From NCBI RefSeq assembly GCF_001507595.1, contig NZ_LQBQ01000012.1, positions 248,001-312,000 on the forward strand: DNA of 64,000 nucleotides, read 5' to 3'. Made by a program: the position numbers and the translations under genes. The notes under the pieces were generated by a model. It ran no database searches, had not been told where the DNA came from, and was given only the letters and a program-made list of their open reading frames with translations. Below, piece by piece: positions 1 to 8,812 of the stretch. Positions within the stretch are counted from its first letter, which is position 1. Every line of letters begins with the position of its first letter. This DNA is from Ruegeria marisrubri (lineage in GTDB: Bacteria; Pseudomonadota; Alphaproteobacteria; Rhodobacterales; Rhodobacteraceae).

Positions 1-1862
1 AGCGATTTGCCGGCCTCGCGCGCCAGCAGGGCGAAGATTTCGCCATAGTTGGCCTCGTAGAGATCCGCGGCGGCGTTGAGGATCCGTTTCCGTTCGTCGG
101 CATCGGTGCGCCACGGGGATGCGGCGGCGAGTGCCAACTCGACATCCGAGGCGCTGGCCGGGGCGACGGTGCCGGGGCGGTCCTGCGGGTGGGCGGGGTT
201 GGTGACCACCTCGTCGGCCTCGGGCGAGGCCTCGTCGGCCAGAAGCGGGCGGGCATACCAGTGATGGGCGCGGAACGCGTCGCGCGCCGCGTCGATCGCA
301 TCCAGCGTCGGCGTATGGGCCAGGTCGAACCCGCGCGAGTTCGGGCGCTCGGGCAGGAACAGCTCGGGGCCGGTGGGCAGGTGTTTCGCGGGCTCTCGAA
401 CCGCCTCGAACGGGTCGGCGGCGACCTCTTCGGGGGGGACGTTCTCGTCGACGATCTGGTTGACGAAGGAACTGTTGGCGCCGTTTTCCAGCAGGCGCCG
501 CACCAGATAGGCCAGCAGGTCGCGATGCGCCCCGACCGGCGCGTAGATGCGGCAGCGGGTGTTCTGGCGCTCCATCACCAGCCGGTGCAGGGTTTCGCCC
601 ATGCCGTGCAGGCGCTGGAACTCGAAGGGCTGGTCCTCGGCCATGTGCAGGATCGCGGCGACGGTGTGGGCGTTGTGGGTGGCGAATTGCGGATAGATCC
701 GGTCGGTCATGCCCAGCAGCTTGCGAGCATTGGCGATGTAGGAGATGTCGGTCGCCGCCTTCTGGGTGAAGACCGGGAAGCCGTCGACGCCCTCGACCTG
801 CGCGCGCTTGATCTCGGTATCCCAGTAGGCGCCCTTGACGAGCCGCACCATCAGCTTGCGGTCATGACGTTCGGCCATGTCATAGAGCGTATCCAGCACC
901 AGCCCCGCGCGCGGGCCGTAGGCCTGCACCACGATGCCGAACCCGTCCCAGCCCGCAAGCGCCGGTTCGGCCATCACCGCCTCGATCACCTGCAGCGACA
1001 GCGACAGGCGGTCGGCCTCTTCGGCGTCCACGTTCAGGCCCATGCCGGCCGCCTTGGCCAGCAGCGCCAAGGCCCGCAGGCGCGGCACCAGTTCGTGCAT
1101 CACGCGCTCTTCCTGGGCCACCTCGTAGCGGGGATGCAGGGCCGACAGCTTGACCGAGATGCCGGGGTTGGCGCGGATGTCGTCATGCGTGCAGGCCTCG
1201 GCAATCGCGGCGATGGCGCGGGAATAGGCAAGGTGATAGCGCGCCGCGTCCGCCTCGGTGCGGGCGGCCTCGCCCAGCATGTCGTAGGAATAGGTATAGC
1301 CCTTGGCCTCCATCCCGGCGGCGCGTTTCATGGCGGACTGGATGGTTTCGCCCAGAACGAACTGCCGGCCCATCTCCTTCATCGCGCGCCCGACGGCGGT
1401 GCGGATCACCGGCTCTCCCAGACGCTTGATGGCGCCGCGCAGGGCGCTGACCGGCGAGGCCTTGCCCTCGTCCAGAACCTTGCCTGTCAGCATCAGCGCC
1501 CAGGTCGAGGCGTTGACCAGCGACGAAGAGGAGTGGCCAAGGTGCTTGCCCCAGTCCGAGGGGGCGATCTTGTCCTCGATCAGCGCGTCGATCGTGTCGG
1601 CGTCGGGCACGCGCAGCAGTGCCTCGGCCAGGCACATCAGCGCGATGCCTTCGTCGGTGGACAGGCCGTATTCGGCCAGGAACACCTCCATCAGCCCCGG
1701 CGCGGTGCTGGAGCGGATGTCGCGCACCAGTTGCGCGGCCGCCTCGCAGATGGCGGTGCGGTCGGCTTGGGTCAGGGCGGCCTGCTTGGTCAGGGCGGCC
1801 AGAATGGCGGATTGATCGGCATAGGTCTGGCTGTCGATCAGGGTGCGAAGGGCGTGTGTCAT
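1..1862 (-). CDS. putA: Bifunctional proline dehydrogenase / P5C dehydrogenase PutA (5' part)
   Basis: Partial: the gene starts at 1862 (ATG on the minus strand) and runs off the left edge after about 620 codons, so the stop is outside the window. PutA oxidises proline to glutamate through an FAD proline dehydrogenase domain and an NAD-dependent aldehyde dehydrogenase domain. Translating the minus strand gives a continuous frame with the PutA N-terminal region, a proline dehydrogenase barrel (for example RANPGISVKLSALHPRYE around residues 230-250) and, near the window edge, the start of the aldehyde dehydrogenase domain (RKRILNAAADLYEANYGEIF). Family members are usually 1000-1300 residues, so roughly half is visible. 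It is divergent from the Lrp-type gene at 1966, the usual putA-putR arrangement. Family identity is firm; whether it carries a C-terminal extension cannot be seen. Confidence 0.93.
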   Translation of the reverse strand, partial: MTHALRTLIDSQTYADQSAILAALTKQAALTQADRTAICEAAAQLVRDIRSSTAPGLMEVFLAEYGLSTDEGIALMCLAEALLRVPDADTIDALIEDKIAPSDWGKHLGHSSSSLVNASTWALMLTGKVLDEGKASPVSALRGAIKRLGEPVIRTAVGRAMKEMGRQFVLGETIQSAMKRAAGMEAKGYTYSYDMLGEAARTEADAARYHLAYSRAIAAIAEACTHDDIRANPGISVKLSALHPRYEVAQEERVMHELVPRLRALALLAKAAGMGLNVDAEEADRLSLSLQVIEAVMAEPALAGWDGFGIVVQAYGPRAGLVLDTLYDMAERHDRKLMVRLVKGAYWDTEIKRAQVEGVDGFPVFTQKAATDISYIANARKLLGMTDRIYPQFATHNAHTVAAILHMAEDQPFEFQRLHGMGETLHRLVMERQNTRCRIYAPVGAHRDLLAYLVRRLLENGANSSFVNQIVDENVPPEEVAADPFEAVREPAKHLPTGPELFLPERPNSRGFDLAHTPTLDAIDAARDAFRAHHWYARPLLADEASPEADEVVTNPAHPQDRPGTVAPASASDVELALAAASPWRTDADERKRILNAAADLYEANYGEIFALLAREAGKS

Positions 1863-1903
1863 GGTCTCTCCGGGCTTTTTGCCGATTATATACCCCTGAG
1901 GGC

Positions 1904-1953
1904 GGGACAATCGCCTGAAATTCTGTTACCAGAAGCCGATTGTCCCGAATTTC
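1904..1953. promoter_or_regulatory. putA-putR intergenic inverted repeats, candidate PutR operator
   Basis: The 103-bp divergent gap holds a perfect 10-bp inverted repeat: GGGACAATCG at 1904-1913 and CGATTGTCCC at 1937-1946. Inside and beside it lie TTCTG/CAGAA (1921-1925/1930-1934) and GAAATTC/GAATTTC (1917-1923/1947-1953). Nested symmetric arms between a putA gene and an Lrp-family gene fit a multimeric Lrp-type operator. The symmetry is directly visible; the binding assignment is inferred. Confidence 0.55.
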
Positions 1954-1965
1954 TGGTGGAAAACA

Positions 1966-2454
1966 ATGCAAGCGAACTTTCCCGGTCTGGACCGCTTCGA
2001 CCAGGCGATCCTCAAGGTTCTGTCCGAGGACGGGCGGATGTCGATTGCCGACCTTGCCCGGCGGATCGGCCTGTCGAAATCGCCGACGCAGGCCCGTCTG
2101 AAACGGCTTGAGGCCGAGGGGATCATCACCGGCTACCGCGCGCTCGTCGATCCGATCCGGCTGGGGCTGGACCATGTGGCCTTTGTCGAGGTGCGTCTGA
2201 CCGATACCCGCGAAAAGGCGCTGGCCGAGTTCAACGCCGCCGTCCGCAAGGTGGGTGAAATCGAGCAAGCCCATATGATCGCGAGCAATTTCGACTATCT
2301 GCTCAAGGTGCGCACGCATTCGATGTCGGAATACCGCGCGGTTCTGGCCGAGAAGATCTCGTCGCTGCCGCATGTCTCGAGCACCTCGACCTTCGTGGCG
2401 ATGGAGGCGGTCAAGGAAACCGGACTGTTCGGTCCGCTCGAAAACGTGAGTTGA
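1966..2454 (+). CDS. putR: Lrp/AsnC-family transcriptional regulator, PutR-type
   Basis: 162 residues. The N-terminal AsnC-type winged helix-turn-helix spans about residues 8-65 (ILKVLSEDGRMSIADLARRI, then LSKSPTQARLKRLEAEGII), followed by the RAM/effector domain to about residue 155. Lrp-type PutR proteins activate putA in response to proline in Rhodobacter, Agrobacterium and relatives. The position, divergent from putA with a symmetric intergenic site, supports that role. The ATG at 1966 is preceded by a purine-rich GGTGG-AAAACA leader. Confidence 0.87.
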   Translation: MQANFPGLDRFDQAILKVLSEDGRMSIADLARRIGLSKSPTQARLKRLEAEGIITGYRALVDPIRLGLDHVAFVEVRLTDTREKALAEFNAAVRKVGEIEQAHMIASNFDYLLKVRTHSMSEYRAVLAEKISSLPHVSSTSTFVAMEAVKETGLFGPLENVS

Positions 2455-2484
2455 CCGAAGGACGCAATCGGTCAGCATTGGTGC

Positions 2485-3051
2485 ATGAGACGGTTAGCCT
2501 TTTTCCTTTCGTTGTCCGCAATCGCGGGCAGTCCCGCCGTGGCCGAAACCTGCCCTGCGGCCCCCGACCATTCGGAAAGCCTGAATGCCTTGATCGAGCA
2601 GGTTAAGCGGGCAGAGACCGAGCGGGATGCGCGCCTGATTTCAAACCAGATGTGGGAATACTGGGCCGATGCGCCGAACGAGCAATCCCAGGCGATTCTG
2701 GATCGCGGCATGAGGCGTCGGCAGGCTTGGGACCTGCTGGGGGCGCTGGAGGATTTCGACAAGCTGGTCGAATACTGCCCCGAATATGCCGAGGGCTACA
2801 ACCAGCGGGCTTTCGTCAATTTCCTGCGGCAGGATTTCCGGACGGCTTTGGAGGATCTCGATCGCGCGCTGGAACTGTCGCCGCGCCATATCGGGGCGAT
2901 GAGCGGGCGGGCGCTGTCGCTGATGGCCCTGCAGCGGATCGACGAGGCGAGCAGGGCGCTGGCCGAGGCGCTTGAACTGAACCCGTGGCTGCCCGAACGC
3001 GGCCTTGCCGCCCCCGGCGGTCCTTTGGAATTGAAGGAAAAGGACATCTAG
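2485..3051 (+). CDS. Secreted tetratricopeptide-repeat protein
   Basis: 188 residues with a cleavable signal peptide (MRRLAFFLSLSAIAGSPAVA, likely cut before ETCP). Residues about 70-165 form TPR helices, including a clear repeat at ALEDLDRALELSPRHIGAMS and a following one ending ALAEALELNPW. TPR modules mediate protein-protein contacts; no catalytic residues are visible. Two cysteines (ETCPAAP and VEYCPEY) could pair in the periplasm. It is 30 bp downstream of putR but without a clear functional link, and convergent with phoX. The partner is unknown. Confidence 0.75.
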   Translation: MRRLAFFLSLSAIAGSPAVAETCPAAPDHSESLNALIEQVKRAETERDARLISNQMWEYWADAPNEQSQAILDRGMRRRQAWDLLGALEDFDKLVEYCPEYAEGYNQRAFVNFLRQDFRTALEDLDRALELSPRHIGAMSGRALSLMALQRIDEASRALAEALELNPWLPERGLAAPGGPLELKEKDI

Positions 3052-3080
3052 GGGACGGTTTGCCCGGGGTCGGGCGGCGA

Positions 3081-3108
3081 CGGGGCCGGAGGATGCGCTC
3101 CGGCCCCG
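3081..3108. terminator. Hairpin between convergent TPR and phoX genes
   Basis: A perfect 11-bp GC-rich stem (3081-3091 with 3098-3108) and 6-base loop sit between the two stop codons. There is no convincing U-tract on either side, so it may be a bidirectional or Rho-assisted end rather than a classical intrinsic terminator. Confidence 0.45.
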
Positions 3109-3115
3109 GTTGCAC

Positions 3116-5005
3116 TCAGCCGATCAGCCCGTTGTCCTTGCGTTTGATCGCGATCACCGACGAGCGCGGCGTGCCGCCGTCGGGCCAGTTCTTGCCCGGG
3201 TGCTGGATGCCGACGAACATCGTGCGCCGATCGGCCGACCATGTCAGGCCGGTCACTTCGCAGCCGGTCGGGCCGGTCATGAAACGCACGATCTCGCGGG
3301 TGACCGGGTCGCCGACCAGCATTTGGTTGTTGCCGTGCCCGGCGAAATCGCCGTCGTTGTCGTCGTTGCCGTCGGTCTGGATCCAGACCAGCCCGGTCGA
3401 GTCGATCGCCATGCCGTCGGGCGAGTTGAACAGGTTGCCCTCGTTGATGTTTTCGGACCCGGCATAGGCGTCCTTGTGGACCGTCGGGTTGCCCGCCATC
3501 ACGTAGAGATCCCAGTCGAAGCCAGCCTCGGCATGGTCCTCGTTCGCCGGGCGCCAGCGCACGATCTGGCCGTATTTGTTGGCCTCGCGCGGGTTGGGGC
3601 CGTTGACCGAAGTGTCGTCGCCGCCCGCGTTCGGCTTGACGCCGCGGTTCTTGTTGTTGGTCAGGCAGCAATAGGCTTCGGCCGCGACCGGGCTGGTGGC
3701 CACCCATTCGGGGCGGTCCATGGTGGTGCCGCCGGCCTTCGAGGCCGCCATGCGGGTGAAGATCAGGATCTCGGCCGGGTCCATGCCGGTGGTTTCCGGG
3801 GTCAGGGGCAGCCACTGGCCGGTCCCGTCGTCGTTGAACCTGGCCACATACAGCGTGCCGTCATCCAGCAGCCCCTCGGTTTCGCCGCCGGGCGTGTAGA
3901 TGCCGTTCGAGACGAACTTGTAGAGGTATTCGCCGCGCTCGTCATCGCCCATGTAAACCACCACGCGGCCATCCCTGGCCAGCTCCACCGCCGCGTTTTC
4001 ATGCTTGAAACGCCCCAGCCCGGTATGCTTGACCGGCGTGCTTTCGGGATCCGTCGGGTCGATCTCGACGATCCAGCCGGCCCGGTGCGGCTCGTTGGGG
4101 TTCTTCGACGTGTCAAAGCGCGGATCGAACAGCTCGTATCCGTTCCAGCCCTGGGCCTTGATGCCATAGCGTTTGTAGCCGTCGGCGACCTTGGGGTCGT
4201 AGCTGGCGGTCTCGTCGCTGGAGCCGAAATAGCCGTTGAAGTTTTCCTCGCAGGTCAGGTAGGTGCCCCAGGGCGTCTTGCCCGCGCCGCAGTTGTTCAG
4301 GGTGCCCAGGGACAGGGTGCCGGACGGGTCGGCCTCGGTCTTGAGCAGATCGTGCCCGGCGGCGGGGCCTGCGATCTTCATGGGCGTGTTGTGGTGGATG
4401 CGGCGGTTGAACGGGCTGTCCTTGACCACGGCCCAGCCGTCGGGGCCTTCGGCGATCTCCATCACGGTCACGCCCTGGATGTTCTGCAATTTGCGCACGT
4501 CATCGGCGCTGGCCGGTTTGCCTTTCTGCGCTGCGGGCAGGTTGATCTTGCGGTTGGGATATTCGTGGTTGATGGCGATCAGCTGGTGCCCCCGATAGGA
4601 AAAGGCCTCCATCCCGTCGGTGTTCTCGCCGAATACCCTGTCCGAGTTTTCGACCGGCCCGCCATCGGTGACGTCATAGCCGTCGGCGTCCGAGAACAGC
4701 GGGTCGCCCCAGCGCGCCAGAATCTTCCATTCGTATCCTTCGGGGACATGGACGGTGCCGTCGGTCTGGGCGGCGATCGGGGTGAAGGCAAAGCGCGACG
4801 CGGCCTGGGCCTGCGCCGAGGTCGAGCCCAGCAAACCGGCGCCCATGGCTGCGGCGCCCGAGCCGAAGGCCAGAACGCCGCCCAGGAATCCGCGGCGCGA
4901 GATGGCGCTTTCGACGACGCGGTCGAAGTCGTTTTCTTCCGGTCGGGGGAAATTCAGCTCGTCCCATTCGTCGGCTGTAAGCGTGGTGGGGTCAATGTCT
5001 CGCAT
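3116..5005 (-). CDS. phoX: PhoX-family alkaline phosphatase, Tat-exported
   Basis: 629 residues of the PhoX (DUF839) family, calcium/iron-dependent periplasmic phosphatases that release phosphate from monoesters. The N-terminus has a twin-arginine signal, SRRGFLGGVLAFGSGAAAMG at about residues 36-55, preceded by a long hydrophilic n-region as in other PhoX proteins. The body keeps family blocks such as NHEYPNRK, CGAGKTPWGTYLTCEENFNG and the C-terminal WSADRRTMFVGIQHPG. Length is normal for the family. A Pho-box-like direct repeat lies 55 bp upstream. The high-affinity phosphate genes are not in the window. Confidence 0.9.
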   Translation of the reverse strand: MRDIDPTTLTADEWDELNFPRPEENDFDRVVESAISRRGFLGGVLAFGSGAAAMGAGLLGSTSAQAQAASRFAFTPIAAQTDGTVHVPEGYEWKILARWGDPLFSDADGYDVTDGGPVENSDRVFGENTDGMEAFSYRGHQLIAINHEYPNRKINLPAAQKGKPASADDVRKLQNIQGVTVMEIAEGPDGWAVVKDSPFNRRIHHNTPMKIAGPAAGHDLLKTEADPSGTLSLGTLNNCGAGKTPWGTYLTCEENFNGYFGSSDETASYDPKVADGYKRYGIKAQGWNGYELFDPRFDTSKNPNEPHRAGWIVEIDPTDPESTPVKHTGLGRFKHENAAVELARDGRVVVYMGDDERGEYLYKFVSNGIYTPGGETEGLLDDGTLYVARFNDDGTGQWLPLTPETTGMDPAEILIFTRMAASKAGGTTMDRPEWVATSPVAAEAYCCLTNNKNRGVKPNAGGDDTSVNGPNPREANKYGQIVRWRPANEDHAEAGFDWDLYVMAGNPTVHKDAYAGSENINEGNLFNSPDGMAIDSTGLVWIQTDGNDDNDGDFAGHGNNQMLVGDPVTREIVRFMTGPTGCEVTGLTWSADRRTMFVGIQHPGKNWPDGGTPRSSVIAIKRKDNGLIG

Positions 5006-5492
5006 GGCGGTTTCTCGCTAATGGCTGGTTGCATATGGCGCGGGGTCTAGGCCGAGAATGTTACAACTGTTTGACAGTGTTTCAGCGGCGAGCTTTGAAA
5101 CATGTTACTGATTTTGGATCAAAGTGCGAAGAAATCCATCCGGCCGTGATCCCGCCGCCGGATGCCTCTCGTGCTTTCCGGCGCATTCGGAGGGAAGCCC
5201 ATGGGGATCGGTGGAGCTTTGCAGAAGCCATCCCGGAAGGTTCCATTGCGGCGCGGGCTGGTCGAAGAGGACACGACCGCTCTGCCGCTGGTTCTGCGCG
5301 AGAAAAGGCAAATTCCGTTCGAGATTTGAAATTTGCTTTGTTGCGAGGGCGTCAACGCTATATTCAATCGTTTCAGGGGCGAAAAGGAGGCCCTGACGAG
5401 GCCATCATGGCTTGATGGCATCTTGGAAAACCCACATGGCAACGCAGGACGGAAAAGGGGAAATGCCCGGGCTTGCCCGGGCCAGGAGTGAA
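5006..5492. other. Intergenic region between phoX and the pqi operon
   Basis: 487 bp without a convincing gene. It holds the Pho-box-like repeat near phoX. The rest shows short unsupported frames on both strands and an AT-richer stretch around 5320-5370, plausible for a pqi promoter, but no clear -35/-10 pair was identified. Confidence 0.6.
5060..5077 (-). promoter_or_regulatory. Pho-box-like PhoB site upstream of phoX
   Basis: Read on the minus strand the site is CTGTCAAACAGTTGTAAC: two 7-base elements, CTGTCAA and TTGTAAC, repeated with the 11-bp period of the PhoB consensus (CTGTCAT-N4-CTGTCAT). By my count 12 of 18 positions match. It lies 55 bp upstream of the phoX start and in the right orientation. 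Confidence 0.55.
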
Positions 5493-6128
5493 ATGAGCGG
5501 CCAGACGACGATCGATCCCGGCGAACTGATCGCCTGCCCGGTCTGCGATGCGTTGCATCGGGATCAGACGGTGCCGCCGCACAGCACCGCGCGATGCGTG
5601 CGCTGTGGCACCGTTCTGGCGGCGCCGCGGAAAGGGGCCATGACCCAGATCACCATGCTGGCGGCGACGGCGCTTATTCTGATGGTGGCCGCAGTGGTGT
5701 TTCCGTTTCTCGAGCTTCAGGCGCGCAGCCTTTCTCAGAAAGCCTCGGTACTCGACGCGGTTCTGGCATTTTCACAGGGTCTCATGGCGCCGCTTTCCCT
5801 GGCGGTCGCATTCCTGATCGTCCTGCTGCCTGCGGCCCGTTATCTGGCCCTGATCTACGCGCTCGCACCGATGGCGCTGGGCTGGCACCCCGCCCGACAT
5901 GCCAAGGCCGTGTTCGGTTGGGCAGAGCGGATCAAACCCTGGGCAATGGCCGAAATCTTCATCATCGGCGTCGCCGTTGCCCTTGTGAAAGTGGCCGGGC
6001 TGGCGCGCGTCGAACTGGGCCCGGCCTTCTGGGCCTTTTCCGCGCTGGTCGTGGTCACGATCATACAGGACAACTACATTTGCAGGCTCACCGTATGGAA
6101 AACGCTGGAAGAACGCAGCCGGTTCTGA
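5493..6128 (+). CDS. pqiA: Paraquat-inducible protein A family, first half (PqiA domain 1)
   Basis: 211 residues from the ATG at 5493, chosen because AGGAG stands 4 bases before it; in-frame starts at 5415, 5436 and 5463 are possible. A rubredoxin-like Cys4 ribbon (CPVCDALHRD and ARCVRCG, residues about 15-40) precedes four membrane helices (about residues 50-75, 100-135, 150-175 and 180-200). PqiA proteins are inner-membrane partners of PqiB MCE tunnels in lipid trafficking between membranes. E. coli PqiA is one protein with two such domains; here each domain is a separate gene, overlapping by 34 bp. Confidence 0.82.
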   Translation: MSGQTTIDPGELIACPVCDALHRDQTVPPHSTARCVRCGTVLAAPRKGAMTQITMLAATALILMVAAVVFPFLELQARSLSQKASVLDAVLAFSQGLMAPLSLAVAFLIVLLPAARYLALIYALAPMALGWHPARHAKAVFGWAERIKPWAMAEIFIIGVAVALVKVAGLARVELGPAFWAFSALVVVTIIQDNYICRLTVWKTLEERSRF

Positions 6129-6730
6129 CGGCGCAGGCCGCGGGGCTTGTCGGGTGCAGAGCGTGCGGGCGCGTCAACCCGCAGAGGGCGAAAGTTTGCG
6201 CCCGCTGCGGCGGCGAGCTTTGCCCGAATGACCCGGCTGCACTCCAAAGGGTCTGGGCCTGGCTGGCCGCCGGTTTGATCGCCTATGTGCCAGCCAACAT
6301 CTACCCGATGCTGCGCACCTCAACGCTTGGCCGCACATCGGAAAACACCCTGATCGGCGGCGTGGTGGAGTTGTTCAGCCATGGCGCATATGGCGTCGGT
6401 TTGATCGTTTTCGTCGCCAGCATCGTCATACCCGTCGCGAAATTCATCGCCATAGCCTATCTGGCTGTTTCGGTTCGCAGGCCCTCGGTCCCGGGAGACC
6501 ATAAACGACTGGTTCTGTTTGAAGTCGTCGAATTCATCGGGCGATGGTCGATGATCGACGTGTTCGTCGTTGCCATCCTGTCGGCTCTGGTCCAGTTGGA
6601 CTTTGCCGCCTCGATCAATCCCGGCGCGGCCGCGGTCAGTTTTGCACTCTCGGTTGCATTTACCATGCTGGCGGCGCAGAGCTTCGACCCGCGCCTAATC
6701 TGGAATGCCAACGAGCGAGTACACGCATGA
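6095..6730 (+). CDS. pqiA: Paraquat-inducible protein A family, second half (PqiA domain 2)
   Basis: 211 residues; the open frame extends far upstream but the ATG at 6095 is where PqiA-like sequence begins. It has a Cys4 ribbon (CRACGRVNPQRAKVCARCGG) followed by PqiA membrane helices with the family signatures PANIYPMLRTSTLG and FIGRWSMIDVFVVAIL. It overlaps the first PqiA gene by 34 bp and the pqiB start by 4 bp (ATGA), so translation is coupled. Together the two genes correspond to the two halves of E. coli PqiA. Confidence 0.82.
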   Translation: MENAGRTQPVLTAQAAGLVGCRACGRVNPQRAKVCARCGGELCPNDPAALQRVWAWLAAGLIAYVPANIYPMLRTSTLGRTSENTLIGGVVELFSHGAYGVGLIVFVASIVIPVAKFIAIAYLAVSVRRPSVPGDHKRLVLFEVVEFIGRWSMIDVFVVAILSALVQLDFAASINPGAAAVSFALSVAFTMLAAQSFDPRLIWNANERVHA

Positions 6731-8811
6731 CACAACCCGAACCCGCCGAGATGAAAGTGTCCGGTCCCCGGCCGTCCATGTGGCGGAACCTGTCGCTCGT
6801 CTGGCTGGTTCCGGTACTGGCGCTCGCCGTGTCGCTGGGAGTGGCGTGGAAGGCTTACAGGGATCGCGGCGTATTGATCAACATCACCTTTGCCAATGCC
6901 GCCGGGATCGTGGAGGGCGAAACCACGGTCCGTTTTCGTGACGTGGTGGTTGGCCATGTCGAGAATGTGGGTTTTGGCAGGGATCTTTCGCAGGTTGTGG
7001 TGTCGGCCCGGATCGACAAGGAAATCGCGCCCTATCTGGATGAAGACGCCAGCTTCTGGGTGGTCCGCCCCGAGGTCAGCGCACGCGGCATCTCGGGCCT
7101 CAGCACGGTTCTGTCCGGCGTTTATATCGAGGGCGCCTGGGACCAGCAGGCCGGAACACCGCGCAGCGAATTCGAGGGCGCCGACCGGCCGCCGCTGGTT
7201 CAGCCGGGGCGTGCCGGGCGCCGGATAACGCTGCGAACCGACGACGGCAGCATGATTTCCGAAGGCGCACCGGTGCTCTATCGCGGCATCGAGGTCGGGC
7301 GGCTCGAGCAGCCGCGCCTCACCCTCACCGGCAGCAATATCGTGGTGGATGCCTTCATCGAGGCACCGCATGACCGGCGCATCAACTCGGCCACCCGGTT
7401 CTGGGATACCTCCGGTTTCTCCGTTTCCATCGGGGCGGGGGGGCTGTCTCTCGACGTCGACAGTCTCGCGTCTCTTGTGGCCGGCGGTATCGAATTCGAC
7501 ACCATCTTCGATGGTGGCCGTCCGGTCAGCTCTGGTGCGGTATTCGACATCTACCCCGATGAGGCGACAGCACGGCGCACCGCCTTTGCCCGCACGCTGT
7601 CAGGCGGCGTTGCCGTTTCCGTGGCCTTCGACGAATCCGTGGCCGGGCTTACGAATGGCGCGGCGGTTCAATATGGCGGTATCCGGGTCGGCGAGGTCAG
7701 CAGCCTGAACGCCTTGGTGCAGAATGAGACGGGCGCCCCCGAAGTTCGGCTGGTTGCCAATCTGTTGCTGGATCCGGTCTTGCTGGGGCTGCCGGCAGGG
7801 GCCGGCGAAGCCGAGGTGCTGGATTTCCTGGAGCAGGCCGTCGCGAACGGGTTGCGTGCGCGGCTCGCAGCCGCGGGACTGTTCAGTTCGGATCTGATCG
7901 TGGAACTGGTCAGTCTGGAAGACGCAGCCCCGGCGTCTTTCGACCGGGACGCCGAGCCATATCCGAGCCTGCCCAGCGCGCCATCGGACCTGCCCGATTT
8001 CACCGCGACGGCCGAAGGTGTTCTGGAGCGCATCAACGAACTGCCCGTCGAAGAGCTTCTCGATCAGGCAATCCGCACGATGGCCAGCATCGAAAACCTG
8101 GCTTCGGATGAAAGCACCCGCAAGACGCCCGCGGCCGCCGTGGCGCTGCTGGAAGAAACACGCGCGTTGGTGGCCGATCCGGCCATACAGGCCCTGCCTG
8201 CAGAATTGCGGGCCGTCATCGCCGACCTGCAAGCCACCATCGCCGAGCTGCGCGAAGGCAGGGCAATGGCGAACCTTGCCGAGGCGCTGGACCAGGTCAA
8301 TGCGGCAGCCAGCAACATCGCCACCGCGTCCGAGGATGTTCCGGCGCTGATCGAGGAGATCCGGGCCGTGACGGCCAAGGTCAATTCGCTGGAAGCCGAG
8401 GAAATGGTGCGGACCGCAAACCGCCTGATGAACAGTTTTGACGCCCTCGTCGGAACCGAGGACGCCCGAGCCCTGCCCGAGGCTTTGACAGGGGCCCTGG
8501 GTGAGGTCCGGACCACGTTGACGGATCTGCGCCAGGGCGGGCTGGTGGAGAACGCGAATGCCACCATGGCATCGGCGCGCGAAGCGGCCGAAGCCGTGGC
8601 TGCCGCAACCGAAGGTCTGCCCGAGCTGTCGGCGCGGCTCGAACAGCTGGTTGTTCAGTCGGAGGCTCTGATTGCGGCTTACGGCGACAGTTCCGACTTC
8701 AACGCCGAAACGCTGGATGCCCTGCGCGAGGTCAAGACCGCGGCCCGGGCCGTTTCCCAGCTTGCCCGGCTGATCGAGCGAAATCCGAACTCAATTGTTT
8801 TTGGAAAGTGA
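6727..8811 (+). CDS. pqiB: MCE-domain intermembrane lipid transport protein PqiB
   Basis: 694 residues. One N-terminal transmembrane anchor (about residues 20-40) is followed by three MCE domains: about 45-125 (NAAGIVEGETTVRFRDVVVG), 160-260 (GAPVLYRGIEVGRLEQ) and 285-380 (GAAVQYGGIRVGEVSS). The C-terminal 250-300 residues are Ala/Glu/Leu-rich helix with coiled-coil character. PqiB hexamers form a needle-like tunnel across the periplasm. The helical tail is long for PqiB (E. coli 546 residues). The ATG at 6727 overlaps the pqiA stop; an in-frame upstream extension exists but is antisense-quality sequence. Confidence 0.88.
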   Translation: MTQPEPAEMKVSGPRPSMWRNLSLVWLVPVLALAVSLGVAWKAYRDRGVLINITFANAAGIVEGETTVRFRDVVVGHVENVGFGRDLSQVVVSARIDKEIAPYLDEDASFWVVRPEVSARGISGLSTVLSGVYIEGAWDQQAGTPRSEFEGADRPPLVQPGRAGRRITLRTDDGSMISEGAPVLYRGIEVGRLEQPRLTLTGSNIVVDAFIEAPHDRRINSATRFWDTSGFSVSIGAGGLSLDVDSLASLVAGGIEFDTIFDGGRPVSSGAVFDIYPDEATARRTAFARTLSGGVAVSVAFDESVAGLTNGAAVQYGGIRVGEVSSLNALVQNETGAPEVRLVANLLLDPVLLGLPAGAGEAEVLDFLEQAVANGLRARLAAAGLFSSDLIVELVSLEDAAPASFDRDAEPYPSLPSAPSDLPDFTATAEGVLERINELPVEELLDQAIRTMASIENLASDESTRKTPAAAVALLEETRALVADPAIQALPAELRAVIADLQATIAELREGRAMANLAEALDQVNAAASNIATASEDVPALIEEIRAVTAKVNSLEAEEMVRTANRLMNSFDALVGTEDARALPEALTGALGEVRTTLTDLRQGGLVENANATMASAREAAEAVAAATEGLPELSARLEQLVVQSEALIAAYGDSSDFNAETLDALREVKTAARAVSQLARLIERNPNSIVFGK

Positions 8812-8812
8812 C

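Noticed and set aside
189-2111. 640-codon plus-strand open frame over putA
   Set aside because: Antisense to putA, whose minus-strand translation shows conserved PutA domains.
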